A stretch of 64,000 nt of DNA from Nocardia iowensis (GCF_019222765.1 NZ_CP078145.1:5518001-5582000), one strand, 5' to 3'. Counted from the first letter of the stretch, positions 24,820 to 32,504 are shown. Made by a program: numbers and translations. Notes: generated from the letters alone by a model not told the origin.

Positions 24820-24844
24820 GTTTCGGATTCGACCATGCGGGCAC
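24820..24844 (+). promoter_or_regulatory. SigF/SigB-like promoter of the glycosyltransferase pair
   Basis: GTTTC-N14-GGGCAC with one mismatch in the -10; nine bases to the ATG at 24854. Confidence 0.45.
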
Positions 24845-24853
24845 CCGGTCCGT

Positions 24854-25891
24854 ATGGAAGCTCCGACGACTGATCCGAACGGGGCGGCCGGACCGCTGAA
24901 CGTTCTCGTCTGGCATGTGCACGGCCCCTGGATGACCTCGTTCGTCCAGGGCAAGCATCGGTACCTGGTGCCTTATGACGGCCACGACGGTGCACCGGGC
25001 AGCGAATGGGCGCGGGGCCGATGCGACCGACCCTGGCCCAACGCGATCGACATCGCACCAGCCGATCTCGCCGACGCGAATATCGATGTCGTAGTTCTGC
25101 AACGCCCCAAGGAACTCGACCTGGTGTCGCACTGGCTGGGCAGATCACCCGGCGCCGACCTGCCCGCGGTGTACGTCGAGCACGAAACTCCGCGCGAGCA
25201 CGCGGCACTCACCAAGCACCCGCTGGCCGAGCGCACCGACATCCCGCTGGTCCACGTCACCTCCTTCAACCGGCTGATGTGGGACAACGGTCGTTGCCCG
25301 AACACGGTGATCCCGCACGGCGTGCTCGACCCCGGCTACCTGTACACGGGCGAACTCCCCAGGGCCGCAACGATCATCAACGAGCCGGTGCCGCGCTGGC
25401 GGATCACCGGCACCGATCTGCTCGCGCCGTTGTCCGAGGCCGCCCCGATCGACGTGTACGGCACCGGGACCGAAGGCGTGCACACCGCGCTCCAGGTTCC
25501 GCCCGAACGAGTCTGCGGCGCGGGCGATTTCGTGCAGGGCCGGTTACACGGCGAACTGGCGCGACACCGCGTGTTCGTGCACACGCCGCGCTGGACGTCG
25601 CTCGGCTTGTCGGTGATCGAGGCGATGTATCTCGGCATGCCGATCGTCGCGCTCGGCACCACCGAGGCCTCCGCATCGATTCCCGCGGACGCTGGCATCG
25701 TCTCGACCGAGCCCGACATCCTCGCCGAGGCGATCCGGCAGTTCATCCATGAACCGGGCTTCGCCGAGCTCACCGGCAAGGCCGCGCGGCACTGGGCGCA
25801 GGCGAATTTCGGCATCGACGAATTCCTGAGCCGCTGGGACCGGATACTCGCCGACAGCGTCGAAACGCACCGAGCGTTGCCCACCCGATGA
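24854..25891 (+). CDS. Glycosyltransferase, GT-B fold (GT1/GT4-like)
   Basis: 345 residues. N-terminal VLVWHVHGPWMTSFVQGKHRYLVP-type opening (shown in parts: WHVHGPWMTSF, GKHRYLVP), then VYVEHETPREHA, and a C-terminal donor domain with FVHTPRWTSLGLSVIEAMYLGMPIV, matching the EX7E region of GT4-like enzymes, followed by GIVSTEPDILAEAIRQFI. No signal peptide. It opens nine bases after a SigF-like -10, and its stop overlaps the start of the GT9-like gene (ATGA), so the two are coupled. Probably they build one glycoconjugate together under stress. The acceptor is unknown. Confidence 0.8.
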   Translation: MEAPTTDPNGAAGPLNVLVWHVHGPWMTSFVQGKHRYLVPYDGHDGAPGSEWARGRCDRPWPNAIDIAPADLADANIDVVVLQRPKELDLVSHWLGRSPGADLPAVYVEHETPREHAALTKHPLAERTDIPLVHVTSFNRLMWDNGRCPNTVIPHGVLDPGYLYTGELPRAATIINEPVPRWRITGTDLLAPLSEAAPIDVYGTGTEGVHTALQVPPERVCGAGDFVQGRLHGELARHRVFVHTPRWTSLGLSVIEAMYLGMPIVALGTTEASASIPADAGIVSTEPDILAEAIRQFIHEPGFAELTGKAARHWAQANFGIDEFLSRWDRILADSVETHRALPTR

Positions 25892-26862
25892 CCGGCCACG
25901 TACTGGTGGCGCGGCTGGACAGCGCGGGTGACGTCCTGCTCACCGGACCCATGGTGCGCGCCGTCGCGCGGGTAGCCGGGACGGTCAGCTACCTCGCGGG
26001 GCCGCGCGGCAGTTCGGCTGCCGCGCTGCTGCCCGGCGTCGACCGGGTGCTGCAATTCCGAGCACCCTGGGTCGACACCGATCCGCCGCCGCTGACCCAT
26101 GCCGCCGTGCGCGCCTTGATCGAATGCCTGCGCATGCTGGCACCGGACGAGGCGATCATCAGCACCTCGCTGCATCAGTCCCCATTGCCGCTCGCCCTGA
26201 TCCTGCGGATGGCGGGCGTGCCGCGGATCAGTGCGATCAGCACCGACGAGGCGGGCACGCTACTCGATGTCCGCCATCGCGTACCCGACGCCATGCCGGA
26301 GCAGATCCGGGCACTGTCGTTGGCCGTCGCGGCCGGTTACCCGCCTGCCGGGCATCAGCTGCGTGTGCGGGAAGATCTGCCCGAGGTCACCGAATTGACC
26401 GGCGGCCCAGGCTATGTGGTGCTGCACCCCGGTGCCGCGGAACCCGCGCGCCGGATGTCGGCGCGGCGCAGCAGGCAGGTCGCGGCGGCGTTGGTCGACG
26501 CGGGCCATCGCGTCGTGGTGACCGGCAGCGCGGCCGAACGCGAGCTCACCGGCGCCGTCGCCGACGGTCACGCCCGTGATCTCGGCGGTGCCACCGATCT
26601 GGCCTGCTTCGCCGCCGTGCTGCGCGACGCCGACGCCGTGGTCGCCCCGAACACCGGCACCGCACCGCTGGCCGCGGCGGTGGCGACGCCGGTCGTTTCG
26701 CTGTTCGCACCGGTCGTCCCGGCCCGGCGCTGGGCGCCCTACGGGGTGCCGACCGTGGTGCTCGGCGATCCGACCACGCCCTGCGGCAGGCACGGCCTCG
26801 ACGCCATCCCGGATACCGCGATCGTCTCGGCCACCGAACACCTGCTTCGGGCTGCCGATTGA
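25888..26862 (+). CDS. Glycosyltransferase family 9 (heptosyltransferase-like)
   Basis: 324 residues, GT9/ADP-heptose:LPS heptosyltransferase-like. VARLDSAGDVLLTGPMVRAV is the typical GT9 opening, followed by YVVLHPGAAEPARRMSARR, VVVTGSAAERELT, ADAVVAPNTGTAPLAAAVATPVVSLFAP and the ACPxGxG-like PCGRHG. Actinobacteria lack LPS, so the natural product is unknown; GT9 enzymes in actinobacteria sit in clusters for envelope sugars. Overlaps the previous glycosyltransferase by four bases. Confidence 0.87.
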   Translation: MTGHVLVARLDSAGDVLLTGPMVRAVARVAGTVSYLAGPRGSSAAALLPGVDRVLQFRAPWVDTDPPPLTHAAVRALIECLRMLAPDEAIISTSLHQSPLPLALILRMAGVPRISAISTDEAGTLLDVRHRVPDAMPEQIRALSLAVAAGYPPAGHQLRVREDLPEVTELTGGPGYVVLHPGAAEPARRMSARRSRQVAAALVDAGHRVVVTGSAAERELTGAVADGHARDLGGATDLACFAAVLRDADAVVAPNTGTAPLAAAVATPVVSLFAPVVPARRWAPYGVPTVVLGDPTTPCGRHGLDAIPDTAIVSATEHLLRAAD

Positions 26863-26881
26863 TCCCTGTTCGACCGGGTAT
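26857..26881 (+). promoter_or_regulatory. SigF/SigB-like promoter of usfY
   Basis: GATTG-N14-GGGTAT, perfect -10. It overlaps the last codons of the GT9 gene and lies 48 bases before the UsfY ATG. Confidence 0.65.
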
Positions 26882-26928
26882 TCGAATGAGAGACCCCTTT
26901 TCCGGTGGTTGGACCAGAAAGGATCCCT

Positions 26929-27273
26929 ATGCTTCCCGGACCGAACGAAACGACCTCGGGACACGGCGGCGCCGAGCACCACGGACGTCCCGACGAAGAC
27001 AACTTCCCGGATTACACCCGCACCTCCCGCAGCCACGTCGGGGAATCCATCGAGGACACCCGCAATTGGCCGGGCATCATTCTGGTGGGCCTTGGCCTGG
27101 TCGGTCTCGGCCTGACCCTGACCGCGGCCGGCTACGGCTTCGAAGGCTGGGCCCTGATCGGCGGGATCACGACCGTGGTGTGCCTGGTGGTCGGCTTTGC
27201 CTGGGTGATTCTGGAACATCGCCGAGTCAAGAATAAGGAAGGCCGAGGCCTCAGCGATCCCGCTGGTCACTGA
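26929..27273 (+). CDS. usfY: UsfY-like two-helix membrane protein
   Basis: 114 residues. A polar N-terminus ends in YTRTSRSHVGESIEDTRNWPG, then two membrane helices (IILVGLGLVGLGLTLTAAGY, GGITTVVCLVVGFAWVIL) and EHRRVKNKE. The TSR-x-x-GES, WPG and EHRRV motifs are those of mycobacterial UsfY, encoded just upstream of the usfX-sigF pair and SigF-dependent. The ATG at 26929 has AAAGGA six bases upstream. Here it lies 8 kb from sigF but has a SigF-like promoter. Function unknown. Symbol based on motif likeness only. Confidence 0.62.
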   Translation: MLPGPNETTSGHGGAEHHGRPDEDNFPDYTRTSRSHVGESIEDTRNWPGIILVGLGLVGLGLTLTAAGYGFEGWALIGGITTVVCLVVGFAWVILEHRRVKNKEGRGLSDPAGH

Positions 27274-27296
27274 TTGGGCATCGGGGACCCGGGTAT
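27272..27296 (+). promoter_or_regulatory. SigF/SigB-like promoter of the lipoprotein genes
   Basis: GATTG-N14-GGGTAT, 50 bases before the ATG at 27347. Same sequence boxes as at the usfY promoter. Confidence 0.65.
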
Positions 27297-27346
27297 GCGG
27301 ATCGTGATGCCGCCGTGTCCGGCGGTCCCCCTCCGGAGGAGAAGAC

Positions 27347-27811
27347 ATGACAGATCATCGCCATCGGCCCGTGCTGCGCACCCTGCTGATCGCCGGTGCG
27401 CTAGCTGCTGCTCCGCTGCTCGCCGCGTGTTCGGACACCGACGACCCAGACCCGGCGACCCCGGCAACGCCAGGCGACAGCACGATCTCGCTGTCGATGC
27501 CGTCCACTACCGCTCAAGTGCCGGACCCCGACGACGACGTCTCGCCCGCAGCGGCAAAACAGTTGTGCGACATGATGAGTCCGGAAATCGACAAGTGGCG
27601 CACCGAGGGCGCGGCGCTCGGCCGCGTGGCCTTCAACGGCACCGTGCACAACTGGGCGGCCCGCAACGGTGGCCTCAACGACACCGTGCTCAAGGACCGC
27701 AGCGTCATCGACAAGATCACCACGCAGGCCTGCCCTGACGTGCGCCAGCAGGCGATCGACGTGCTCGACTCATCCGATCTCGCCTCCGCCCTCGCCGGAT
27801 TCGGTGGTTGA
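27347..27811 (+). CDS. Putative lipoprotein with cysteine pair
   Basis: 154 residues. A signal peptide with lipobox LLAAC (Cys28) is followed by a Pro/Thr-rich linker (DPDPATPATPGDS) and a helical domain of about 85 residues with LCDMMSPEIDKWRTEGAALG and ITTQACPDVRQQAID. Those two cysteines could form a disulfide outside the membrane. GGAGGAGAAG gives a strong ribosome site. Common in Nocardia-like genomes without known function. It is followed at once by another lipoprotein gene, probably the same transcript. Confidence 0.8.
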   Translation: MTDHRHRPVLRTLLIAGALAAAPLLAACSDTDDPDPATPATPGDSTISLSMPSTTAQVPDPDDDVSPAAAKQLCDMMSPEIDKWRTEGAALGRVAFNGTVHNWAARNGGLNDTVLKDRSVIDKITTQACPDVRQQAIDVLDSSDLASALAGFGG

Positions 27812-27813
27812 TC

Positions 27814-28134
27814 ATGACAAAGACAAGCAAACTACTGGTGTTCGCGTCGGCCGCCGCGTTACTGCTCGTCGGCGGCTGCGGTGACGAGCCGGAAAAGCTC
27901 GTCAACAAGGGCGGTGACACGCCCTGCAGCGAATTCAGCGCGCAGGATCCCGACAAGCAGCGGATCACCGTCACCAAGTTCCTGGAGCAGGAACGCGGCG
28001 GCGATGCCCCGCCCACCCAAGACCGGACGGTCGACGCGGCCATCGCCTCGATCAAGCTGATGTGCGCGGCACAGGCGAACCCGGACACCCCGATCAAGAA
28101 GGCCGATCTGACCGGCATCCTGGTCCCGAAATAA
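27814..28134 (+). CDS. Small putative lipoprotein
   Basis: 106 residues. Signal peptide KTSKLLVFASAAALLLVGGC with the lipobox Cys near residue 21, then a soluble domain of 80 residues with two more cysteines (PCSEF and LMCAAQA) likely disulfide-bonded. The middle (RITVTKFLEQE, DRTVDAAIASIKLMC) suggests a compact helical fold. It starts two bases after the previous lipoprotein stop, so is in the same operon. Unknown function; like its neighbour it probably faces the outside of the membrane. Confidence 0.78.
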   Translation: MTKTSKLLVFASAAALLLVGGCGDEPEKLVNKGGDTPCSEFSAQDPDKQRITVTKFLEQERGGDAPPTQDRTVDAAIASIKLMCAAQANPDTPIKKADLTGILVPK

Positions 28135-28168
28135 CCGATCCACCCTTGCGGCACGAACGAGGTAGCAC

Positions 28169-28363
28169 ATGACATCGAGTCACCACAGAAACGTCGTGGA
28201 ACTCCTTGTTCTGCAACACAATCGGATGCGCGAACTACTCGACGACATGCTTTCGACGGCGGGCGCCGACCGCAGGGAGTCGTTCGAGGAGTTCGCGCGC
28301 TGGCTCGCGGTCCACGAGGCCACCGAAGCGGAGTTGATGCAGGACACCGTCAGTTCGCGGTGA
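28169..28363 (+). CDS. Truncated hemerythrin (HHE)-like protein
   Basis: 64 residues that match only the first helices of a hemerythrin-type HHE protein (VVELLVLQHNRMRELLDDML, FARWLAVHEATEAELM). The first iron ligands (His in QHNR, His-Glu in VHEATEAE) remain but the usual length of about 150-190 residues is cut short by a stop, and the 3' end runs 14 bases into the convergent peptidase gene. GAGGT provides a ribosome site, so it may still be translated. It is probably a gene remnant. Possibly cotranscribed with the two lipoproteins. Confidence 0.55.
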   Translation: MTSSHHRNVVELLVLQHNRMRELLDDMLSTAGADRRESFEEFARWLAVHEATEAELMQDTVSSR

Positions 28364-29426
28364 GCAACTTCAGCACCTCCTGCACCGGCATCGCCGGCGA
28401 GCGGTGGCCGCTACGTCCGACCATCGTCTCGCCGGCGAAGAGCACATTGACCACGGCCTCCTCCACCACTTGGACGACCGCGTCGTAGAACGGGTTTAGC
28501 TGACCCCACGGAATGAATCTCAGCTGCTCATAAGGAGTTTCACCGGCGGGGTAGGTGCTGGTGAGCGCCCCTTCGTTGGCGGTGGAGAAGGCGAGGAAGA
28601 TGTCACCGGAGAAGTGCGAGCCGGTGGTGCCGGTGCGGGCAAGGCCGAGTGGCACCCGCCTGGCCAGCGCGGTCAGCTGCCCCGGCAGCAGTGGCGCGTC
28701 GGTCGCGATGACGACGATGACCGAGCCCGAACCCGACGGCGCGGACCACTCGCCCAACGGGTCGTCCTCGCTCAGCCGGGCGCCCAGCGGGACACCGCGG
28801 ATCGTCAGCTCCCTGCGCGAGCCGAAATTCGCCTGTACGAAAGCGCCTACCGCGTACCGGTCCTTGCCGTAACCGACCACCCGGGATGCGGTGCCGCTGC
28901 CGCCCTTGAAGCCGTAGCAGTTCATCCCGGTGCCGCCGCCGACACTGCCCTCGGCAACCGGCCCACCCGCCGCGGCGTCGATCGCGGCCACCGCGTCGGC
29001 GGCGGTGACGTGCGTGCCGTTGATGTCGTTGAGGTAGCCGTCCCAGGTCTCGGCGACAACCGGCAGCGACCAGTCGTCCGGCAGTTCGGGAAACGCGCCG
29101 ACCAGCCAATCGATGATCCCCCGGTGACAGGTGCCGACCGCGTGCGTGTTGGTGATGAGCACGGGCAGCGACAACGAGCCGGTCTCGCTGAGCCAGGTGG
29201 TTCCGGTCATCTCGCCATTGCCGTTGAGCGAATACCAGCCCGCCGCGCACGGCGTGAACACGCGTTCGCGGCCGCGCGGCAGGATCGCCGTCACGCCGGT
29301 GCGCACGTCCTCGCCGCGGATCAGCGTGGTGTATCCGACCTCGACCCCCGGTACGTCGGTGATCGCGTTCAACTCCCCGGTGGCTCCGGGGAACTCGACG
29401 CCGTGCTCCCTCGCGCGAAGACTCAT
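28350..29426 (-). CDS. P1-family (DmpA-like) aminopeptidase
   Basis: 358 residues, Ntn-like family S58. N-terminal ITDVPGVEVGYTTLIRGEDV, then TCHRGIIDWLVGAFPELPD, GSVGGGTGMNCYGFKGG, the nucleophile region SGTASR (cleavage before Ser/Gly), and FSGDIFLAFSTANEG in the C-terminal part. These autoprocess into two subunits with the N-terminal Ser/Thr as nucleophile and act on D-amino acid peptides, beta-peptides or amides. No signal peptide. Transcribed alone on the minus strand, opposite to the FAD/Rieske gene. ATG at 29426. Confidence 0.9.
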   Translation of the reverse strand: MSLRAREHGVEFPGATGELNAITDVPGVEVGYTTLIRGEDVRTGVTAILPRGRERVFTPCAAGWYSLNGNGEMTGTTWLSETGSLSLPVLITNTHAVGTCHRGIIDWLVGAFPELPDDWSLPVVAETWDGYLNDINGTHVTAADAVAAIDAAAGGPVAEGSVGGGTGMNCYGFKGGSGTASRVVGYGKDRYAVGAFVQANFGSRRELTIRGVPLGARLSEDDPLGEWSAPSGSGSVIVVIATDAPLLPGQLTALARRVPLGLARTGTTGSHFSGDIFLAFSTANEGALTSTYPAGETPYEQLRFIPWGQLNPFYDAVVQVVEEAVVNVLFAGETMVGRSGHRSPAMPVQEVLKLLTAN

Positions 29427-29483
29427 GTGTCGAGCCTAGGGAAGGTAGCCGCACCGCGTATATACCTGTTTTCCGCCCGACAA

Positions 29484-29503
29484 CCGGTGCGTTTGCGCAC
29501 CGG
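29484..29503. other. Perfect inverted repeat before FAD/Rieske gene
   Basis: CCGGTGCG-TTTG-CGCACCGG, 8-bp stem and 4-base loop, in the divergent region between the peptidase and the oxidoreductase. It overlaps the SigF-like -35 and could be an operator for either gene. Confidence 0.4.
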
Positions 29504-29515
29504 CGCATCGGTTAT
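29491..29515 (+). promoter_or_regulatory. SigF/SigB-like promoter of the FAD/Rieske gene
   Basis: GTTTG-N14-GGTTAT with one mismatch in the -10 box; nine bases before the ATG at 29525, so likely leaderless. Confidence 0.45.
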
Positions 29516-29524
29516 GTCCCAGTT

Positions 29525-31027
29525 ATGACGTCACTATGGACGACCGACGCCGAGGTCCCGGCGCGGCTGCGACTCACCCCCGGCTCACGCTTCGACACCG
29601 TGGTGGTCGGCGGTGGGCTCACCGGCCTGGTGACCGCGCTGCTGCTCGCCGAGAGCGGCGTCCAGGTGGCGGTGGTCGAGGCCAGGCGGGTCGGCGCGGG
29701 CACGACCGGGGCGAGCACCGCGAAGATCAGTCTGCTCCAAGGGACCCGCGCGCAGCAGATCCGGCGACGCCACAGCGTCGCGACACTGCGCGACTACGTC
29801 GCGGCGAATCGGGACGGGCAGGAGTGGTTGTTGCGCTTCTGCGCGGAGCGCGGCGTGCCGGTGCAGCGCGTCGCCGCCGTCACCTACGCGCAGTCCGAAG
29901 CCGACCTCGGTCAGGTTCGCGCCGAACAGAAGGCGACCCAGGAGGCGGGGTTGCCCACCGAATTCGTGACCGAGCTCGACGTGCCGTTCCCGGCGTACGG
30001 CGCGGTGCGGCTGGCCGATCAAGCACAGGTCGATCCCATGGCCGTGCTCGCCGCGCTGGCCGCCGAGGTGGAATCGCACGCCGCGCCGATCTATGAATCC
30101 ACCCGGGTGCGCGGTGTGCACCACGGCTCCGACGGTGACCTCACCGTCGAGACCGAGCACGGTGATCTCGGCGCTGGCACCGTCGTGTTGGCCACCGGCA
30201 CACCGATTCTCGATCGCGGCGGCTTCTTCGCCCGGCTCACCGCCCAGCGCTCGTACCTGGCCGCCTTCCGGATGAACGAGGCGTTTCCGCACGACATGTA
30301 CATCAGTGCCGGTCAACCGACCCGGTCGCTGCGCTACGCACCGAGCCAGGATGGCGATCTGCTACTCGTCGGCGGCAACGGCCACGCGGTCGGGCGGACC
30401 AGCGAAGCGCGCAAGAAGGTCGACGACTTGATCAGTTGGACCCGCACCTGGTTCCCGACCGCAGAGCCTTTGCAGGACTGGTCGGCGCAGGACTACCAGC
30501 CGGTCGGACAACTCCCGTACGTCGGCCCTCTCTTGCCAGGGCAGGACAACATCCTGCTCGGCACCGGGTACGCGAAGTGGGGCATGACCAACGGGGTCGC
30601 CGCCGCGTTGGCGCTGGCCGGTCGGATCACCGGCAAGTTGCCGCAGTGGGCGGGCGCGCTGGCCAGCTGGCGCCCGGGCGAGCTCAAGGCGCTGCCGTCC
30701 GCCACCATCGCGAATGCCGAAGTCGCCCAACAACTTACGGCCGGGTGGCTGCGCGTGGCCGCGCACAGTTCCGACGAGGTTCCGGCGGAGGGCTGCGGCA
30801 CCGTGCAACGGCACGGCTTGCGCCCCACCGCCACCTGCACGGTCGACGGCACCACCACCGAACTGTCCGCCGTCTGCCCGCACCTCTACGGCATCGTCCG
30901 CTGGAACGACGCCGAACGCTCCTGGGACTGCCCGCTGCACGGTTCCCGTTTCGCCCCCGACGGCACCCTCCTGGAAGGGCCTGCCACCAAGTCGCTGACC
31001 CCGCTCAACATGCCACGGACGCCGTAG
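29525..31027 (+). CDS. FAD-dependent oxidoreductase with C-terminal Rieske domain
   Basis: 500 residues. DAO-type FAD domain: dinucleotide motif VVGGGLTGLVTALLLAESG (27-45), the FAD-binding ARRVGAGTTGASTAKISLLQ, and the C-terminal GTGYAKWGMTNGVAAALALA. Residues 420-500 are a Rieske domain: CPH at 451-453 and CPLH at 469-472 provide both Cys-His pairs for a 2Fe-2S cluster. Such fusions occur in stress-regulated proteins of actinobacteria and bacilli; substrate not known. Start at ATG 29525, nine bases after a SigF-like -10. Convergent with the small kinase gene at 31040. Confidence 0.9.
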   Translation: MTSLWTTDAEVPARLRLTPGSRFDTVVVGGGLTGLVTALLLAESGVQVAVVEARRVGAGTTGASTAKISLLQGTRAQQIRRRHSVATLRDYVAANRDGQEWLLRFCAERGVPVQRVAAVTYAQSEADLGQVRAEQKATQEAGLPTEFVTELDVPFPAYGAVRLADQAQVDPMAVLAALAAEVESHAAPIYESTRVRGVHHGSDGDLTVETEHGDLGAGTVVLATGTPILDRGGFFARLTAQRSYLAAFRMNEAFPHDMYISAGQPTRSLRYAPSQDGDLLLVGGNGHAVGRTSEARKKVDDLISWTRTWFPTAEPLQDWSAQDYQPVGQLPYVGPLLPGQDNILLGTGYAKWGMTNGVAAALALAGRITGKLPQWAGALASWRPGELKALPSATIANAEVAQQLTAGWLRVAAHSSDEVPAEGCGTVQRHGLRPTATCTVDGTTTELSAVCPHLYGIVRWNDAERSWDCPLHGSRFAPDGTLLEGPATKSLTPLNMPRTP

Positions 31028-31039
31028 CACCGCGTGCAG

Positions 31040-31576
31040 TCAGCGGGACAGTGGCTCCGCGCGGCTCAGTATCTGGTCGACGGTTTGCTCGACGGTGAGA
31101 TCGGAAGTGTCGAGCCACAATCCGAGGCGTGGCGTGCTTTCCCGCAAGGCCGTATCCAGGTCTTCCACCGTGAATGAACCATAGGCCACCTTGCCCCGGC
31201 CCGCCTCGCGTGCGGCGACGGCTTGCGGTCGTGGTGCGAGCACGACCACATACAGCGGCTCCGTTTCGATCTGATCGACGGTGTACTGCAGCAGTTCGCC
31301 GAGCACGGTGTCTTGCAGGATCGCCGTAAACCCGGCCGCCGCGTAGGCGTCCGCGGTGTTGGCGGCGAGCCGGTGCCGCAGGCACAGCTGCTCCAGCGCC
31401 TCCTGCGACGGTTCCCGACTCATCTCCTCACGCCCACCGACGACGAACCGGCGAAAGGTATCCCCACGCACGTGCGCCGACCGCGGTAATCGCTCCGCCA
31501 GCGCTTGCGCCACAGTCGATTTCCCTGCGGCCTGAATGCCGGTGATGAGGTAGACCGAAGAAGCCATGCTGATCAT
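31040..31576 (-). CDS. P-loop kinase/phosphotransferase-like NTPase
   Basis: 178 residues with Walker A GIQAAGKST (about 13-21) and Zeta-toxin/chloramphenicol phosphotransferase-like layout: LPRSAHVRGDTFRRFVV, a mid-part TAILQDTVLGELL and an Arg-rich lid with YVVVLAPRPQAVAAREA. WLDTSDLTVEQTVDQIL near the end fits this group. Substrate unknown; may phosphorylate a small molecule or an antibiotic. The ATG at 31576 has GGTGGGA close upstream. It stands alone; 47 bases separate it from the SDR gene. Confidence 0.78.
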   Translation of the reverse strand: MISMASSVYLITGIQAAGKSTVAQALAERLPRSAHVRGDTFRRFVVGGREEMSREPSQEALEQLCLRHRLAANTADAYAAAGFTAILQDTVLGELLQYTVDQIETEPLYVVVLAPRPQAVAAREAGRGKVAYGSFTVEDLDTALRESTPRLGLWLDTSDLTVEQTVDQILSRAEPLSR

Positions 31577-31623
31577 GATCCCACCCGACGCAAGCGAGTT
31601 TCGGCGCTCGGTAGCTCGGCTGG

Positions 31624-32388
31624 TCAGAGCAGGGTGCCGCCGGAGGCGTCGATGTAGGAGCCGGTGATCCAGCGGGAGTCGGCGGAGGCGATGAAGGCTA
31701 CGACGTCGGCTATGTCGGAGACCTCACCTACGCGGTTGAACGCCGACCAGGCGGACATCTCCGCGACGGTAGCGGGGTCGTCGAAGACGGGGTCGCCATT
31801 GTTGGTGACACCTGGGGCGACGGTGTTGATGGTGATGCCACGGGGAGCGATGTGCAGCGCCAGTTGCAAGGTGATCTGTTCCAGCGCGCCTTTACTCATC
31901 GCGTAGCAGATCTGCGAGGGCAGAGAGGTTCGTGTCATGCCGGAGGAGATATTGATTATGCGTCCACCGGACGGCATCAGGTCCAGTGCGCGCAGGGTGA
32001 GGTAGAAGGGCGCCTTCGCGTTCACCGCGATGTGTCGATCGAACATTTCCGGTGTGACGTCCTCTGGCATCGCGCCGGTGAACCCCGCGTAGGCCGCGTT
32101 GTTGACCAGAATGTCCAGTCTCGGGGTGCCGATGCGGGCGCGCAGTTCCGTCTCCAACGCTCCGAAGAGTTCCGAGACCGCTTCTGGCGCACCGAGTTCG
32201 GCGTGCAACAGGAAGGCTTGGCCGCCCGCCTCCTCGATCTGGCGCACGGTCTGCTTACCCGCCTGCTCATTGCTCGAATAGTGCACCGCGACCAGTGCAC
32301 CGTCCTGTGCCAGGCGACAGGCGATGCCACGGCCGATGCCACGACTGGATCCGGTAACCAGAGCTACTTTGCTCTGCAGCTTGTCCAT
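31624..32388 (-). CDS. Short-chain dehydrogenase/reductase
   Basis: 254 residues, classical SDR. NAD(P)-binding GSSRGIGRGIA, the NNAA motif in ILVNNAAYAG, a catalytic Ser in NISSGMTR, and the catalytic YxxxK as CYAMSKGAL are all present; C-terminal WITGSYIDASGGTLL is standard. The Lys/Arg content near the turn (SSNEQA) leaves cofactor preference open. A TetR-type palindrome (32406-32422) lies just upstream, between gene and promoter, so it is probably repressed until an inducer appears. No adjacent regulator gene. Confidence 0.88.
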   Translation of the reverse strand: MDKLQSKVALVTGSSRGIGRGIACRLAQDGALVAVHYSSNEQAGKQTVRQIEEAGGQAFLLHAELGAPEAVSELFGALETELRARIGTPRLDILVNNAAYAGFTGAMPEDVTPEMFDRHIAVNAKAPFYLTLRALDLMPSGGRIINISSGMTRTSLPSQICYAMSKGALEQITLQLALHIAPRGITINTVAPGVTNNGDPVFDDPATVAEMSAWSAFNRVGEVSDIADVVAFIASADSRWITGSYIDASGGTLL

Positions 32389-32405
32389 TGCTTCCCCTCA
32401 ACAGC

Positions 32406-32422
32406 TACTACGTCCTGTAGTA
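32406..32422. promoter_or_regulatory. Palindromic operator upstream of the SDR gene
   Basis: TACTAC-GTCCT-GTAGTA, a perfect 6-5-6 palindrome, 18 bases upstream of the SDR ATG. A further half-site AGTAG follows. It looks like a TetR-family operator. Confidence 0.5.
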
Positions 32423-32504
32423 AACAGTAGCGAGTTACGCTCGGGGGACAATCCCGACAATTGGTGCCAAATGCCACAGCCCGAAGGTGTTGCGGGAAAG
32501 CAGA

